From Xanthomonas sontii (lineage in GTDB: Bacteria; Pseudomonadota; Gammaproteobacteria; Xanthomonadales; Xanthomonadaceae): a stretch of DNA of 64,000 bases. The notes under the pieces were generated by a model. That model saw only the letters and a list, made by a program, of their open reading frames with translations, made no database searches and was not told the origin of the DNA. The stretch is from contig NZ_CP132342.1 in the NCBI RefSeq assembly GCF_040529055.1, forward strand, positions 4,152,001 to 4,216,000, given 5' to 3'. The position numbers and the translations under genes are program-made. This document shows, piece by piece, positions 42,918 to 51,699 of the stretch (position 1 is its first letter; every line of letters starts with the position of its first letter).

Positions 42918-44329
42918 TGGAGACACCTGTGGACGACATGACATCCCCCCGCAATTCTCCACGGACAGGCCTGCGCAGCCTGATCGCCATCGCCGCACTC
43001 GCCGCCCTCTGCAGCAACTCCGGTGCGCAGACGCGGATCGACGAGGACGGCATCCGCACCAGCGGCAACGTGATCGGCAGCGACGTGCTCTACAGCATCG
43101 GCGGCGGCCGCGCGGTTTCGATGAGCCCTGCCGGGAACATGCAGAGCATCGGCGTCGGCATGGGCTGGAACAGCAACCTGATCTGCGGCGACATGAGCAT
43201 CACCACCACGCTGCAGAACCAGTTGAACGGCATCAGCAACGGCTTTCAGTCGATCATGAGCAACGTGATCCAGTCCGCGACGAGTGCGGTCGCCTCGCTG
43301 CCTGCGCTCATCATCCAGCGCGCCGATCCCGGGCTCTACAACCTGCTGACGAACGGCATCCTGCAAGCCCGGCTGGACTTCGACCGCTCCAAGATGACAT
43401 GCCGCGCGATCGCGAGCCGCATGGCCGACATGGCGGGCGGGCAGACCGGCTGGGACCAGTTGGCCGAAGGCATGGCCCTCAAGCAGACGGTCTCCAGCAC
43501 GGACGCGGTATCGGCCATCGAGCGCGCGGAGGCAAATAAGGGCAACAACGGCGTGCCCTGGGTCGGCGGAGGCAGCGCGGGCGGCTCGGGCCAGTCCTCG
43601 ATCAAGATCGTCGGGGACGTCACGCGTGCGGGCTACAACCTGCTGAACGGGCGCGGGGCCACCGACACGTCTTCCATCTCGGCGAACGAGTGCAACGGAC
43701 GCCTGTCGTGCCAGACGTGGAGTTCGCCGCAGGCGGCGGCCACGTGGGCAACGAGGGTGCTGGGCGAGCGGGAGCAACGAACCTGCGAGACCTGTACCAA
43801 GACCTCGACCACACCCGGCGTAGGCCTGACGCCGCTAATCCAGGAAGAGTACGAGGCCAAGCTCAAGGCATTGCAGGAACTCGTGTCCGGGGCCAAGCCG
43901 ACCACCGCGGCAAACCTGGACGCCGCAGGCAGTGCCTCGCTGCCGCTCACGCGGGGCGTCATCGAAGCGCTGCGCGACGAGCCCGACCAGGATCTGCTGG
44001 GCAAGCGCCTAGCGTCGGAGGTCGCGCTCGCCTCGGTGATGGAGAAGGCCCTTCTGCTGCAGCGCACGCTACTGACGGGCCGCAAGGAGCCCAACGTCGC
44101 GGCCAACGAACTCGCGACGAAGGCCGTGGACCAGGAGAGCGGCGCACTGGAACAGGAGATCCAGAACCTGAAGACCGAGCTCGAACTGCGCCGTGAACTC
44201 GCTGGCAACTCGCCGATGACGCTGATCCAGCGCTACAGCACCCGCGCCGCCGGCTCGCGCGGCATTTACCAGGGCGATCCAACCCGGGACCGAGTCCACG
44301 AGATTCAGAAGCCGCGGAGCACGCAATGA
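42917..44329 (+). CDS. TIGR03755 (PFL_4711) family ICE protein (TraH-like)
   Basis: The 470-residue protein has a signal peptide (hydrophobic about 22-36, cleavage near SGA-Q). Conserved segments are DVLYSIGGGRAVSMSPAG, WNSNLICGDMSI and SRMADMAGG, and a C-terminal coiled coil (about 400-445) follows. This matches TIGR03755, a TraH-like mating-pair stabilisation factor. A methionine at residue 8 is an alternative start. It overlaps the next gene by 4 bases. Confidence 0.87.
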   Translation: METPVDDMTSPRNSPRTGLRSLIAIAALAALCSNSGAQTRIDEDGIRTSGNVIGSDVLYSIGGGRAVSMSPAGNMQSIGVGMGWNSNLICGDMSITTTLQNQLNGISNGFQSIMSNVIQSATSAVASLPALIIQRADPGLYNLLTNGILQARLDFDRSKMTCRAIASRMADMAGGQTGWDQLAEGMALKQTVSSTDAVSAIERAEANKGNNGVPWVGGGSAGGSGQSSIKIVGDVTRAGYNLLNGRGATDTSSISANECNGRLSCQTWSSPQAAATWATRVLGEREQRTCETCTKTSTTPGVGLTPLIQEEYEAKLKALQELVSGAKPTTAANLDAAGSASLPLTRGVIEALRDEPDQDLLGKRLASEVALASVMEKALLLQRTLLTGRKEPNVAANELATKAVDQESGALEQEIQNLKTELELRRELAGNSPMTLIQRYSTRAAGSRGIYQGDPTRDRVHEIQKPRSTQ

Positions 44330-45288
44330 GCGCCAGCAATGGCGTCAGGCGCGTGCAGCACCTGGTCAACGTCTCTGGCGGCAAGGACTCCACCGCGACC
44401 TACTTGCTCGCCCTGGAGTCTGGACGGGACTTTCGTGCGGTCTTCGCCGACACCGGCAACGAGCACGAGCTCACCTACGAATTCGTGCAGCGGCTGCCAG
44501 AGCGCACGGGTGGCCCCGTGATCGAGTGGGTGAAGGCAGACTTCCGCGCGAGGATGGCGAAGCACAAGGCCTATGTGCTGGAGCGGTGGCCACAGATGGG
44601 CATCCCCGATGCGCTCGTGCGCGAGGCTGCGGAACTGCACGAGCCCACAGGCAACCCCTTCCTCGACCTCTGCATCACCAAAGGGCGCTTTCCGTCGAGA
44701 ATGGCCCAGTTCTGCACCTCCGAGCTGAAGGAACTGCCGATCACCGAACAGGTGGTCCTCCCGATGCTCCGGCGCGGGCCCGTCATTCAGTGGCTCGGCA
44801 TCCGAGCGGAGGAAAGCCGACATCGCGCCCTGCAGCCACGCCTCAACCGCCACGAATCCGGCTGCTACCTCTGGCGGCCGATCTTCGACTGGACGGTGCA
44901 GCAGGTCTGGAAAATGCACGCCGACCACGGGCTCACGCCCAACCCTCTCTACGCCATGGGCATGGGCCGCGTCGGCTGCATGCCCTGCATCCACACTCGG
45001 AAAGCCGAACTCAGGTCGATTGCTGAACGCTTCCCGGAACACGTCGATCGCATTGAGCGCTGGGAACGCGTCGTCGCAGCTGCGAACAAACGCCATGCCG
45101 CCACCTTCTTCCCGGTACGCAAGGACCCTACCGATGCCGACCGCCCCGGACAGTACTCGGGCATCCGGCGCGTGGTGCAGTGGTGTCGCACCGCGCGCGG
45201 CGGCCGCCAGTACGCGCTGTTCTTCGATGACCAGCCCGGCGGTGGCTGTTCCTCCGACCTGGCGCTGTGCGAAAGGAACAGCCTGTGA
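44326..45288 (+). CDS. PP-loop ATPase, PAPS-reductase-like family
   Basis: The 320-residue protein shows the ATP-pyrophosphatase PP-loop SGGKDST (about 17-23) and FADTGNEHELTYEFV, as in adenylyl-sulfate reductases. Cysteines in FCTSELK and in GRVGCMPCIHTRK could hold a metal or [4Fe-4S] cluster. It lacks a linked sulfite pathway. Phage- and ICE-borne members of this superfamily are often tied to nucleic-acid modification, and DndC is a relative, but no dnd partners are seen. The start overlaps the TIGR03755 stop, so it is co-translated with transfer genes. Confidence 0.8.
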   Translation: MSASNGVRRVQHLVNVSGGKDSTATYLLALESGRDFRAVFADTGNEHELTYEFVQRLPERTGGPVIEWVKADFRARMAKHKAYVLERWPQMGIPDALVREAAELHEPTGNPFLDLCITKGRFPSRMAQFCTSELKELPITEQVVLPMLRRGPVIQWLGIRAEESRHRALQPRLNRHESGCYLWRPIFDWTVQQVWKMHADHGLTPNPLYAMGMGRVGCMPCIHTRKAELRSIAERFPEHVDRIERWERVVAAANKRHAATFFPVRKDPTDADRPGQYSGIRRVVQWCRTARGGRQYALFFDDQPGGGCSSDLALCERNSL

Positions 45289-45626
45289 CCAGGCCTGCAG
45301 AGCGCCGAGGCGCGAAGTCGGTCGTGAGATCCCTGGGTCGCGCATCGATCTGGGTGGGCCTTCTGATCGGCATGGCGGTCGCGCTAAACGTGCTCGGGAT
45401 TCGGGCCGTCGGTGGCGCCGACGCTTGGGAGCGATGGATCAAGGCGCACGCGGGCTACTTCATGGCTTGGCGGATCCTTCTGTACGCACTGGCCATCTTG
45501 CTGTGGCGGCGCCTTCGCGTTCGACTGCGCCAAGCTTGCACCAGCGTCGAAGAACTTGCGCGCATTCGCCGCGTTGAGATCGCAGGAGTGCTGGCTGTTC
45601 TTCTCCTCGAAGTGAGCAACCTCTGA
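45285..45626 (+). CDS. Small ICE membrane protein
   Basis: The 113-residue protein starts at a GTG overlapping the preceding stop (GTGA). It has three hydrophobic segments (about 20-38, 62-74 and 98-110). A central WERWIKAHAGYFMAWRILLYALA segment resembles the small membrane protein that precedes TraG in this ICE class. It is the last recognisable backbone gene in the window. Confidence 0.7.
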   Translation: MTRPAERRGAKSVVRSLGRASIWVGLLIGMAVALNVLGIRAVGGADAWERWIKAHAGYFMAWRILLYALAILLWRRLRVRLRQACTSVEELARIRRVEIAGVLAVLLLEVSNL

Positions 45627-45911
45627 CCAGCCAGGAATACGGGGCTAGGCGCCACCGTGTTTCTAGTAGCTTCGCAGCTACGAATGCGTTCGACTTACGG
45701 AATACACGCACTAGGAGCTTCACGTGCCGGTTCGTCGTCGCCCTCTCCCCCCTATCGCACGCCACTTCCAGGAAGCACTTCCCGGTCACTCAGTGCTTTC
45801 GGGCGCCACTACGCTTATCGATGCACGCGATGTCCGAGGTGAGAACACCAATCCCCCACTTGCCGCACGTCGCGCGACCGCGGACCCTGCGCGGCATGGA
45901 GAGATCCGGCG

Positions 45912-46160
45912 ATGATCGGCAACCAGCGCACCGGCCGACTTCCCGGCGTCGTGATGCACGCGACCTCGCATGAGGGCTTGGTGGTGGACGTGGATGGAAA
46001 ACGCGCCCGCCTGGCCATCATTGATGCCGATGGAAAGGTCATTGCGGCGGGCGCTGAGGTGGCTAGTGAAGCCGAAGCCGTGGCGCTCAACAACTACCGC
46101 AACATGCTCCAGGGCAAGGGCTTTCTCCGCACTTACGGCAAACCCATTAACAAAGCATGA
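45912..46160 (+). CDS. Small hypothetical protein
   Basis: The 82-residue protein starts at an ATG after GGAGAGATCCGGCG. It contains VVDVDGKRARLAIIDADGKVI, a beta-hairpin-like pattern, then a short helix. I recognise no family. It is preceded by about 285 bases with no gene, where traG would be expected. Confidence 0.5.
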   Translation: MIGNQRTGRLPGVVMHATSHEGLVVDVDGKRARLAIIDADGKVIAAGAEVASEAEAVALNNYRNMLQGKGFLRTYGKPINKA

Positions 46161-46493
46161 AAGAACCGTGGTCGCGTTCGCAGTTTGCTCAGGAACGAGC
46201 GAGCGAAGTGGAGGCAAGTAGTCAAGAACTCGGGTGCGCGATCGATTGATCCGCAGACATGTGGCCCTTGTATAGAAGGGAAGATGCGCGTCGTCTCCAA
46301 ACCTTTATTCATCTTGAGTGCCAGCCCAGGAGGAATTTCGCACAGCGGGTTCGGAAGATGCATTGCTGATCGAATGCGCCTCAGCAGGCGATTCGATGCA
46401 TAGACTAACGAGAACCCGTCTCCCACGGGTGCCGGCGATCTCTGTTTACGACGATCAGAGGCGAGCGACCTACGCGATGTGGACTGGCTTGGA
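46161..46493. other. Gene-poor stretch
   Basis: About 330 bases contain no gene I can support. A 60-codon frame ending near 46500 has no recognisable content and overlaps the opposing gene. The composition is lower in GC than the ICE backbone. Confidence 0.3.
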
Positions 46494-47129
46494 TTACTGA
46501 CAAATCCATGTGCCCCCAGAGCGATTACATGAACGCCCAGTCGGGCCAACAATGGTGTCAGGCCCGGATTTTTTATAGATTGCCCCCGTCTCGTCGTAGC
46601 AGAAGCCGGCATCGCAACGGGTAATCGGGGAGACGGGAGCAGCAATCACCTTTGGCGGCTCCTGCATCAGAGGCGTCGTGGTGCCACAGCTTGCATTGAC
46701 TTGCACGATTGCGGCATTGGTACGGATACGCCGCTCATCCAGTGACAGAGTACGAATGCTCGACACGAAGTCGAGTTCCTTCTGGGCAGCCCGACAGGCG
46801 GGTGTATCGGCCGCAGCTGCTTGCGCCCTGCCTTGCGTGCTCACTGCCGTGGTTGAACGCTGACGGTCCTGAAATGCCTGTGCCTCGCGCTCTGCAGCTC
46901 GGTCTTGGTACTTTCGTTGGTTGGCTTGTGCCGCTTGATCGCGCTCTCCGGCGATTTCATCTTGGCTTCGCTGGCGCTCCAACAACTCTCCAGGTTGGTT
47001 CGCCGGACAGGGCAGATCAGAGTAAGTCGTTTTTCCGGATTTTTCAGCGCAGCGGTAAACCTGGGCTTGGACTGAAAATACAGAGAGTGCAATGCCGGCA
47101 GTAAAAATTAGCGGTTTGAGGAGCTTCAT
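46494..47129 (-). CDS. DUF4124-domain secreted protein
   Basis: The 211-residue protein has a signal peptide (MKLLKPLIFTAGIALSVFSVQA-Q) and an N-terminal DUF4124 domain (VYRCAEKSGKTTYSDLPCP). A charged coiled coil (about 45-95) rich in Gln/Arg and a C-terminal domain with ITRCDAGFCYDETG and CNRSGGTWICQ follow. Such periplasmic proteins are common in xanthomonads and of unknown function. ATG 47129 begins the signal peptide; the longer frame upstream was rejected. A decayed relative lies at 48236-48415. Confidence 0.75.
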   Translation of the reverse strand: MKLLKPLIFTAGIALSVFSVQAQVYRCAEKSGKTTYSDLPCPANQPGELLERQRSQDEIAGERDQAAQANQRKYQDRAAEREAQAFQDRQRSTTAVSTQGRAQAAAADTPACRAAQKELDFVSSIRTLSLDERRIRTNAAIVQVNASCGTTTPLMQEPPKVIAAPVSPITRCDAGFCYDETGAIYKKSGPDTIVGPTGRSCNRSGGTWICQ

Positions 47130-47319
47130 AGATGGATCTAACACGTCATGGGCCATGCAAGTGCAACGTCTCAACAAGCGCCGAGGTTGTCCGCAGAGCG
47201 CGCGCTATCTCTATGCTTGAAGACAGTAACAATTTCTCGGGTGACGCGCCCTAGCCTCTTTGCTGCAGTCCGTAGGAGGGAGCCAGACGGAGGCTCCCTC
47301 ACAAACCTTGCGAAATCAA

Positions 47320-47934
47320 CTACGGCATGTATCTGATCGTCAGCAAAGAATTCGGGGATATGCACCCCGGGCGCTGCCCCACGATGACCCAGCCGGACGG
47401 GATCGGTGCAACATTGCATACCTCCAGGATGCCGTACTCCGGGCGAGCCTCTTGGATCTGCCAGTACTGATAGCCGGGCAATCCGCAGCCTTGCCCGACC
47501 TGCTTCACGATCCATCCTGTGGGTACGCTGGAAGCCGGGACGTTGCACATCGAGCGCGGCGTGGAGTTGGGAGCCACGTAATCGGCCTGATATCTCGCCA
47601 CGCCGGAGGTACAACTGCCCTGAATGGCAGTAACCACCCAGTTGGTAGGTACTGCGGTCATGGCGCACATGTACATGGACGGCCGAAGAACAGGATCTAC
47701 TTTGCGTATTTCATAGAGCCCAAAGCCCGTGCCACACCCCGGCCGAATCGATGTGACAACCCAACCATTGGGGATTGGCACATTCGCGCAGATTTCCATC
47801 CAGTCGGGACCCGATTGCGACCTTTCAATCGCATCGGGACCTTGGTACCCATTGCCGTGCTGGTCAGTCGCAGAAGCGATGCAGGGGGCAATGGCCAACA
47901 ATGCTGACATCACGACCGTAACCACGCTTTTCAT
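47320..47934 (-). CDS. Secreted four-repeat protein
   Basis: The 204-residue protein has a signal peptide (cleavage near ASA-T) and four imperfect repeats of about 42 residues. Each has the form C-x4-8-P-x-x-W-[VI]-[VI]-x8-GC: ICANVPIPNGWVVT, MCAMTAVPTNWVVT, MCNVPASSVPTGWIVK and VCNVAPIPSGWVIV. Each repeat has a paired cysteine downstream, implying one disulfide per unit. The start is the ATG after GGAGAGCTTC. The function is unknown; secreted cysteine-paired repeats suggest binding. Confidence 0.7.
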   Translation of the reverse strand: MKSVVTVVMSALLAIAPCIASATDQHGNGYQGPDAIERSQSGPDWMEICANVPIPNGWVVTSIRPGCGTGFGLYEIRKVDPVLRPSMYMCAMTAVPTNWVVTAIQGSCTSGVARYQADYVAPNSTPRSMCNVPASSVPTGWIVKQVGQGCGLPGYQYWQIQEARPEYGILEVCNVAPIPSGWVIVGQRPGCISPNSLLTIRYMP

Positions 47935-48235
47935 GAAGCTCTCCTTTGTTGTCGAAGGGATCTGGCTAGCCCAACGTGCCCCTCGTTGAGGGACAAGCGG
48001 CACGCGCTTACAGCGAGAGCGCGCATTAGGTCCAGACGAACGCAGGTAGCGCATCCCCCTTCGCGTCCGGAGACAGCGGTCGAATATTAGGATTGCATCT
48101 CAATTAGAGTTCAAAGCCCTCCAAAAGCGAAAGTTACGATCCCGCTTGAATTTGTTGGAGAAACGCAAAGCGCTTCTATCATTTCGCACCGGACAGCCGA
48201 GTGTCTCAGCCGCGACTATGCGCACTCCCCTACGT

Positions 48236-48415
48236 GGCGGTCGCCGTGGCTGACTGCTGACGGTCGGGTAATACCTCTGCCTCGCGCTCTGCAATACATC
48301 CTGATAGGTGCGTTGGCGAGCCTGTGCAGCCTGATCGCGCTCTGGCGATTTCATCCGGGCTTCGCTTGCGCTTCAGCTCTCTCCAGGCCGGTCTGCCGGG
48401 GCGCGACAGATCGCC
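48236..48415 (-). pseudogene. Decayed copy of the DUF4124 gene's coiled-coil region
   Basis: DNA here aligns over about 175 bases with 46846-47020 of the intact DUF4124 gene, with many shared blocks such as TGATCGCGCTCT and GATTTCATC on the plus strand. A 2-base loss within one block and further changes break the frame. In one frame PDEIARAR and AEREAEVLPDRQQS are readable, and in another ERDQAAQARQRTYQD. It is a frameshifted paralogous fragment. Confidence 0.75.
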
Positions 48416-48612
48416 ATGTAACGAAAGCTCACACCTTCGAGTGCCGCATTTCAATAGCAAGATGTCCGACGCAAACCTCCCTTGCATAATCGGCATGAGC
48501 TCTGCGCCGTTTGAACGAACGCATGCTCCTCATTCAAAGCGTGTCCATCTACACACCCACCAGCATCGCAGGTCCCCAACATCGAACTGATTGCTGTCAC
48601 AACCTGAGTTCC

Positions 48613-51600
48613 ATGCCAAGCAGCCCGAGCCAGCTCCCCTGGGGGCCCAGCAGCCTCACCGCCGCCCTGCCCAGCCAGCACGCCCGGCTGCTCCAGATCC
48701 ACGGGCAAGGCGACCAGCTCTCCGCCTCAGCCCAACTGCTCGTCGAGCGCATGAGCGGCCAGGAGGCCCTCAACGCCCTCTTCGCCTTCGACATCGACAC
48801 ACTGTGCACCGATGCGGGCTTCGACCCCAGCACCCTCATCGGCCAGGAACTCACCCTGCGCCTCTTGTGCGCCGATGGCTGCTACCGCGCCTGGCACGGC
48901 ATGCTCGCGGGCTGCGATGCGCTGGGCGGCGATGGCGGCCTGGCCCGCCACCGGCTCTATCTGCGCCCCTGGCTGGCTGCCCTGGCGCTGCGCCGCGACA
49001 GCCATGTCTGGGGCGCGCAGACCCTGCCGGACATCCTGGCCGATCTCTTCGCCGACTATGCCCAGGCCCACTACGCCATCGAGGCCCGCCGCGACTGGAA
49101 GCCCTACCCCACGCGGGTGCAGTACCACGAGAGCGACCTGGACTTCGTGCTGCGCCTGCTGGCTGAAGAAGGCCTGAGCTTTCGGTTCGAGCATCAGCAG
49201 GAGGAAGGTCAAGCGGCCGGCGAAGGGCCCGGTGAAGGGCCCGGCGCCATGTCCGGCCAGGGCGGCAATGGTCCCGACGGCAGACCCACCCCCTCGCGCC
49301 ACAAGCTGGTCGTCTTCGATTCCGGCAGCGCACTGCCCGCCTACCCGCCAGGCGCCATCCGGTTTCACCGCATCGATGCGACGGAGAGCGGCGACAGCAT
49401 CGAGCGCCTGCAGGCCGTACGGCGCAGCGTGCCCCACATCGCCTCCGTCTCGTCCTGGGACCATGCCCGGCTGCATGCGCCGGCAGCCCAGGCCCGCTCC
49501 GCGCTGCAGCTGGGGCAGCTGCCGCCCCTGGAGCAGCACCTGCCCTTCAGCGCCCAGCGCCATGCCGACGGCGATGCGGCCCAGCGGCATGCCGAGCATT
49601 GGCTGCACCACTGGGAGGCCCAGGCCAAGCGCTGGAAGGGCGCAGGCAGCGTGCGCGATCTGGCGCCGGGCCAGCACTTCCGCCTCAGCGGCCATGACCG
49701 CTATGGGCAGGAGGCCCGTAGCAGGCAGCACGGCGATGGCTATGGCGATCACGGGGAGGATGACGGCGGCAACGGCGATCTTCAGCTGCGCGCCTGCGCT
49801 CTCTGGCACCAGGCGGCCAACAACCTCGGGGCCCAGATCGCGCAGCTGCTGCAGCGCCCAGAGATCGAGGCGGGCAGCTACCGCAACCGCTTCGAGGCCC
49901 TCGATGCCCGGGCCGCCATCGTGCCCCGCCCCCGCGCCAAGCCCAGCGCGCCCGAGGCCTTGCTGGCCCTGGTCGTGGGCAGCGACGACGAGGCCGGTGG
50001 CGACAACCGCCATGCCGTGCATACCCAGCGCGACCACCGTGTGCAGGTGCGCATGTACTGGCAGCAGCACGGGCAGGCCTCAGGTACGGGCGGAGCCGAT
50101 GCGGCACAGGGAGGGGATGGCGCCCATGCCGCTCCCGCAGCAACCCCCTCGCGCCGCGCCAGCCGCACGCCCAGCGTCTGGCTGCGCGTGGCCACGCCGC
50201 TGGCCGGCCCCAACTGGGGCGCCAGCGTCCTGCCCCGCGTGGGCACCGAGGTGCTGCTGAGCTTCATCGATGGCGATATCGACCGCCCCGTGGTCAGCCA
50301 CCAGCTGCATTCCGCCCAGGATCTGCCACCCTGGAGCGCCGGCGAGAATGCGCCAGCCAACCACCCCGGCGTCATCGCCGGCTGGCATGCCAGCAGTCTC
50401 GACGGCAGCGGCTTCAACCAGTGGCTCACCGACGATGCGCCGGGCCAGTTGCGCACCCGCCTCGCCTCTTCCCAGGCCGCCAGCCAGCTGAACCTGGGCC
50501 ATCTGATCGAGCAGGCCCCCACCAGCAGCACGCGCGGCGCCTGGCGCGGCAGCGGCGCCGAGCTGCGCAGCGATGCCTGGAGCGTGGTGCGGGCGGGCGA
50601 GGGGCTGCTCATCTCATCGAGCGCCCAGCCGAAGGCCCAGGGGGCGATCCACGATGCGACCGCGGCGGCCGGCCAGTTCCAGGCGGCCCATGACACGGCC
50701 CAGCGCATCAGCGATGCGGTGGCCGCTTCCGAAGGCCTGCCTCTGGCGGCCACGCAGGATCTGCAGGGCTTTATCGACGATATCGATCCGGGCAAGAAGG
50801 GCCAGTTGCCCGCAACGCTCAATGGGCAGGAGGCACGCATCGCGGCACCGGGAAGCCGCCAGGGTAGTGGCCAGGGCGGCCAGCCCGTGCCCGCCTTCGC
50901 CCGCGCGGCGATGGTGTTCGATGCGGCCAACAGCCTCAACGCCGCCACGCCGGCCAGCGCCGTGCTCTATGGTGGCCAGGCCCTGCACTGGACCAGCCAG
51001 CAGGACTGGCATGCGGCGGCCGGGCGCATCGTGGCCCTGGCGGCAGGCGCCAGCGCCGGGCTCTACGCCCAGCAAGGGGGCCTGAAGGCCATCGCCCAGG
51101 CCGGGCCGATCTCCCTGCAGGCCCATCAGGGGCCGCTGGCCTGGACGGCCCAAGAAGGCATCACCGTCACCAGCAGCGGCGAGGATGTGCAGGTGCTGGC
51201 CCAGGGGCGCATCGAGCTGCAGGCCGGGCAGACCTCCATCGTGCTGGAGGGCACGGACATCACGCTGACCATGCCGGGGTTGCTGGATATCAAGGGGGCG
51301 GGCAAGACGTTCGTGGGGCCGGGCAGCAGTCCTGCGGAATTGCCGGCTTTGCCTGTGGGCACGCTAGGTGATGCACCACGAGAACTTGAGCTGCACTACA
51401 CCTACGACGACCTCAGTCCCGTATCCGAGGCGACCTACAAGGTCACATTCAGCAGTGGCGAGGTGCTTGAAGGCACCCTGGACGCCGATGGCTACAAGCT
51501 GCTCAAGGGGGTGCCCGCCACCAGCTACGTGGTCGAGTACGGAGAAGATGCCCGCGCCTGGAAGGCTCCACCTCTGGCCAAGGAGGAGGCTGAATTCCAA

Positions 51601-51699
51601 AAACCTGCCGTGCAGCAGCAAGGCGCTGAATGGATTGAAAACGCATTGAAGACCGAGCCGCCCCTGGATGGAGGCTCAGGGGCAGGAGGTAACCCATGA
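48613..51699 (+). CDS. vgrG: Type VI secretion spike protein VgrG with DUF2345 and C-terminal adaptor domain
   Basis: The 1028-residue protein forms the secretion spike. The gp27-like part spans about 25-400 (LVERMSGQEALNALFAFDID, YHESDLDFVLRLLAEEGLSF) and the gp5/OB part about 470-590 (WLRVATPLAGPNWGASVLPRVGTEVLLSF, GDIDRPVV). The conserved FNQWLTDDAPGQLRTRLASSQAASQLNLGH follows, then the DUF2345 beta-helix (about 780-910). The last 100 residues form a transthyretin-like domain (LHYTYDDLSPVSEATYKVTF), which in other VgrGs binds cargo effectors. No structural T6SS genes are in the window. ATG 48613 was preferred to an upstream frame. Confidence 0.92.
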   Translation: MPSSPSQLPWGPSSLTAALPSQHARLLQIHGQGDQLSASAQLLVERMSGQEALNALFAFDIDTLCTDAGFDPSTLIGQELTLRLLCADGCYRAWHGMLAGCDALGGDGGLARHRLYLRPWLAALALRRDSHVWGAQTLPDILADLFADYAQAHYAIEARRDWKPYPTRVQYHESDLDFVLRLLAEEGLSFRFEHQQEEGQAAGEGPGEGPGAMSGQGGNGPDGRPTPSRHKLVVFDSGSALPAYPPGAIRFHRIDATESGDSIERLQAVRRSVPHIASVSSWDHARLHAPAAQARSALQLGQLPPLEQHLPFSAQRHADGDAAQRHAEHWLHHWEAQAKRWKGAGSVRDLAPGQHFRLSGHDRYGQEARSRQHGDGYGDHGEDDGGNGDLQLRACALWHQAANNLGAQIAQLLQRPEIEAGSYRNRFEALDARAAIVPRPRAKPSAPEALLALVVGSDDEAGGDNRHAVHTQRDHRVQVRMYWQQHGQASGTGGADAAQGGDGAHAAPAATPSRRASRTPSVWLRVATPLAGPNWGASVLPRVGTEVLLSFIDGDIDRPVVSHQLHSAQDLPPWSAGENAPANHPGVIAGWHASSLDGSGFNQWLTDDAPGQLRTRLASSQAASQLNLGHLIEQAPTSSTRGAWRGSGAELRSDAWSVVRAGEGLLISSSAQPKAQGAIHDATAAAGQFQAAHDTAQRISDAVAASEGLPLAATQDLQGFIDDIDPGKKGQLPATLNGQEARIAAPGSRQGSGQGGQPVPAFARAAMVFDAANSLNAATPASAVLYGGQALHWTSQQDWHAAAGRIVALAAGASAGLYAQQGGLKAIAQAGPISLQAHQGPLAWTAQEGITVTSSGEDVQVLAQGRIELQAGQTSIVLEGTDITLTMPGLLDIKGAGKTFVGPGSSPAELPALPVGTLGDAPRELELHYTYDDLSPVSEATYKVTFSSGEVLEGTLDADGYKLLKGVPATSYVVEYGEDARAWKAPPLAKEEAEFQKPAVQQQGAEWIENALKTEPPLDGGSGAGGNP

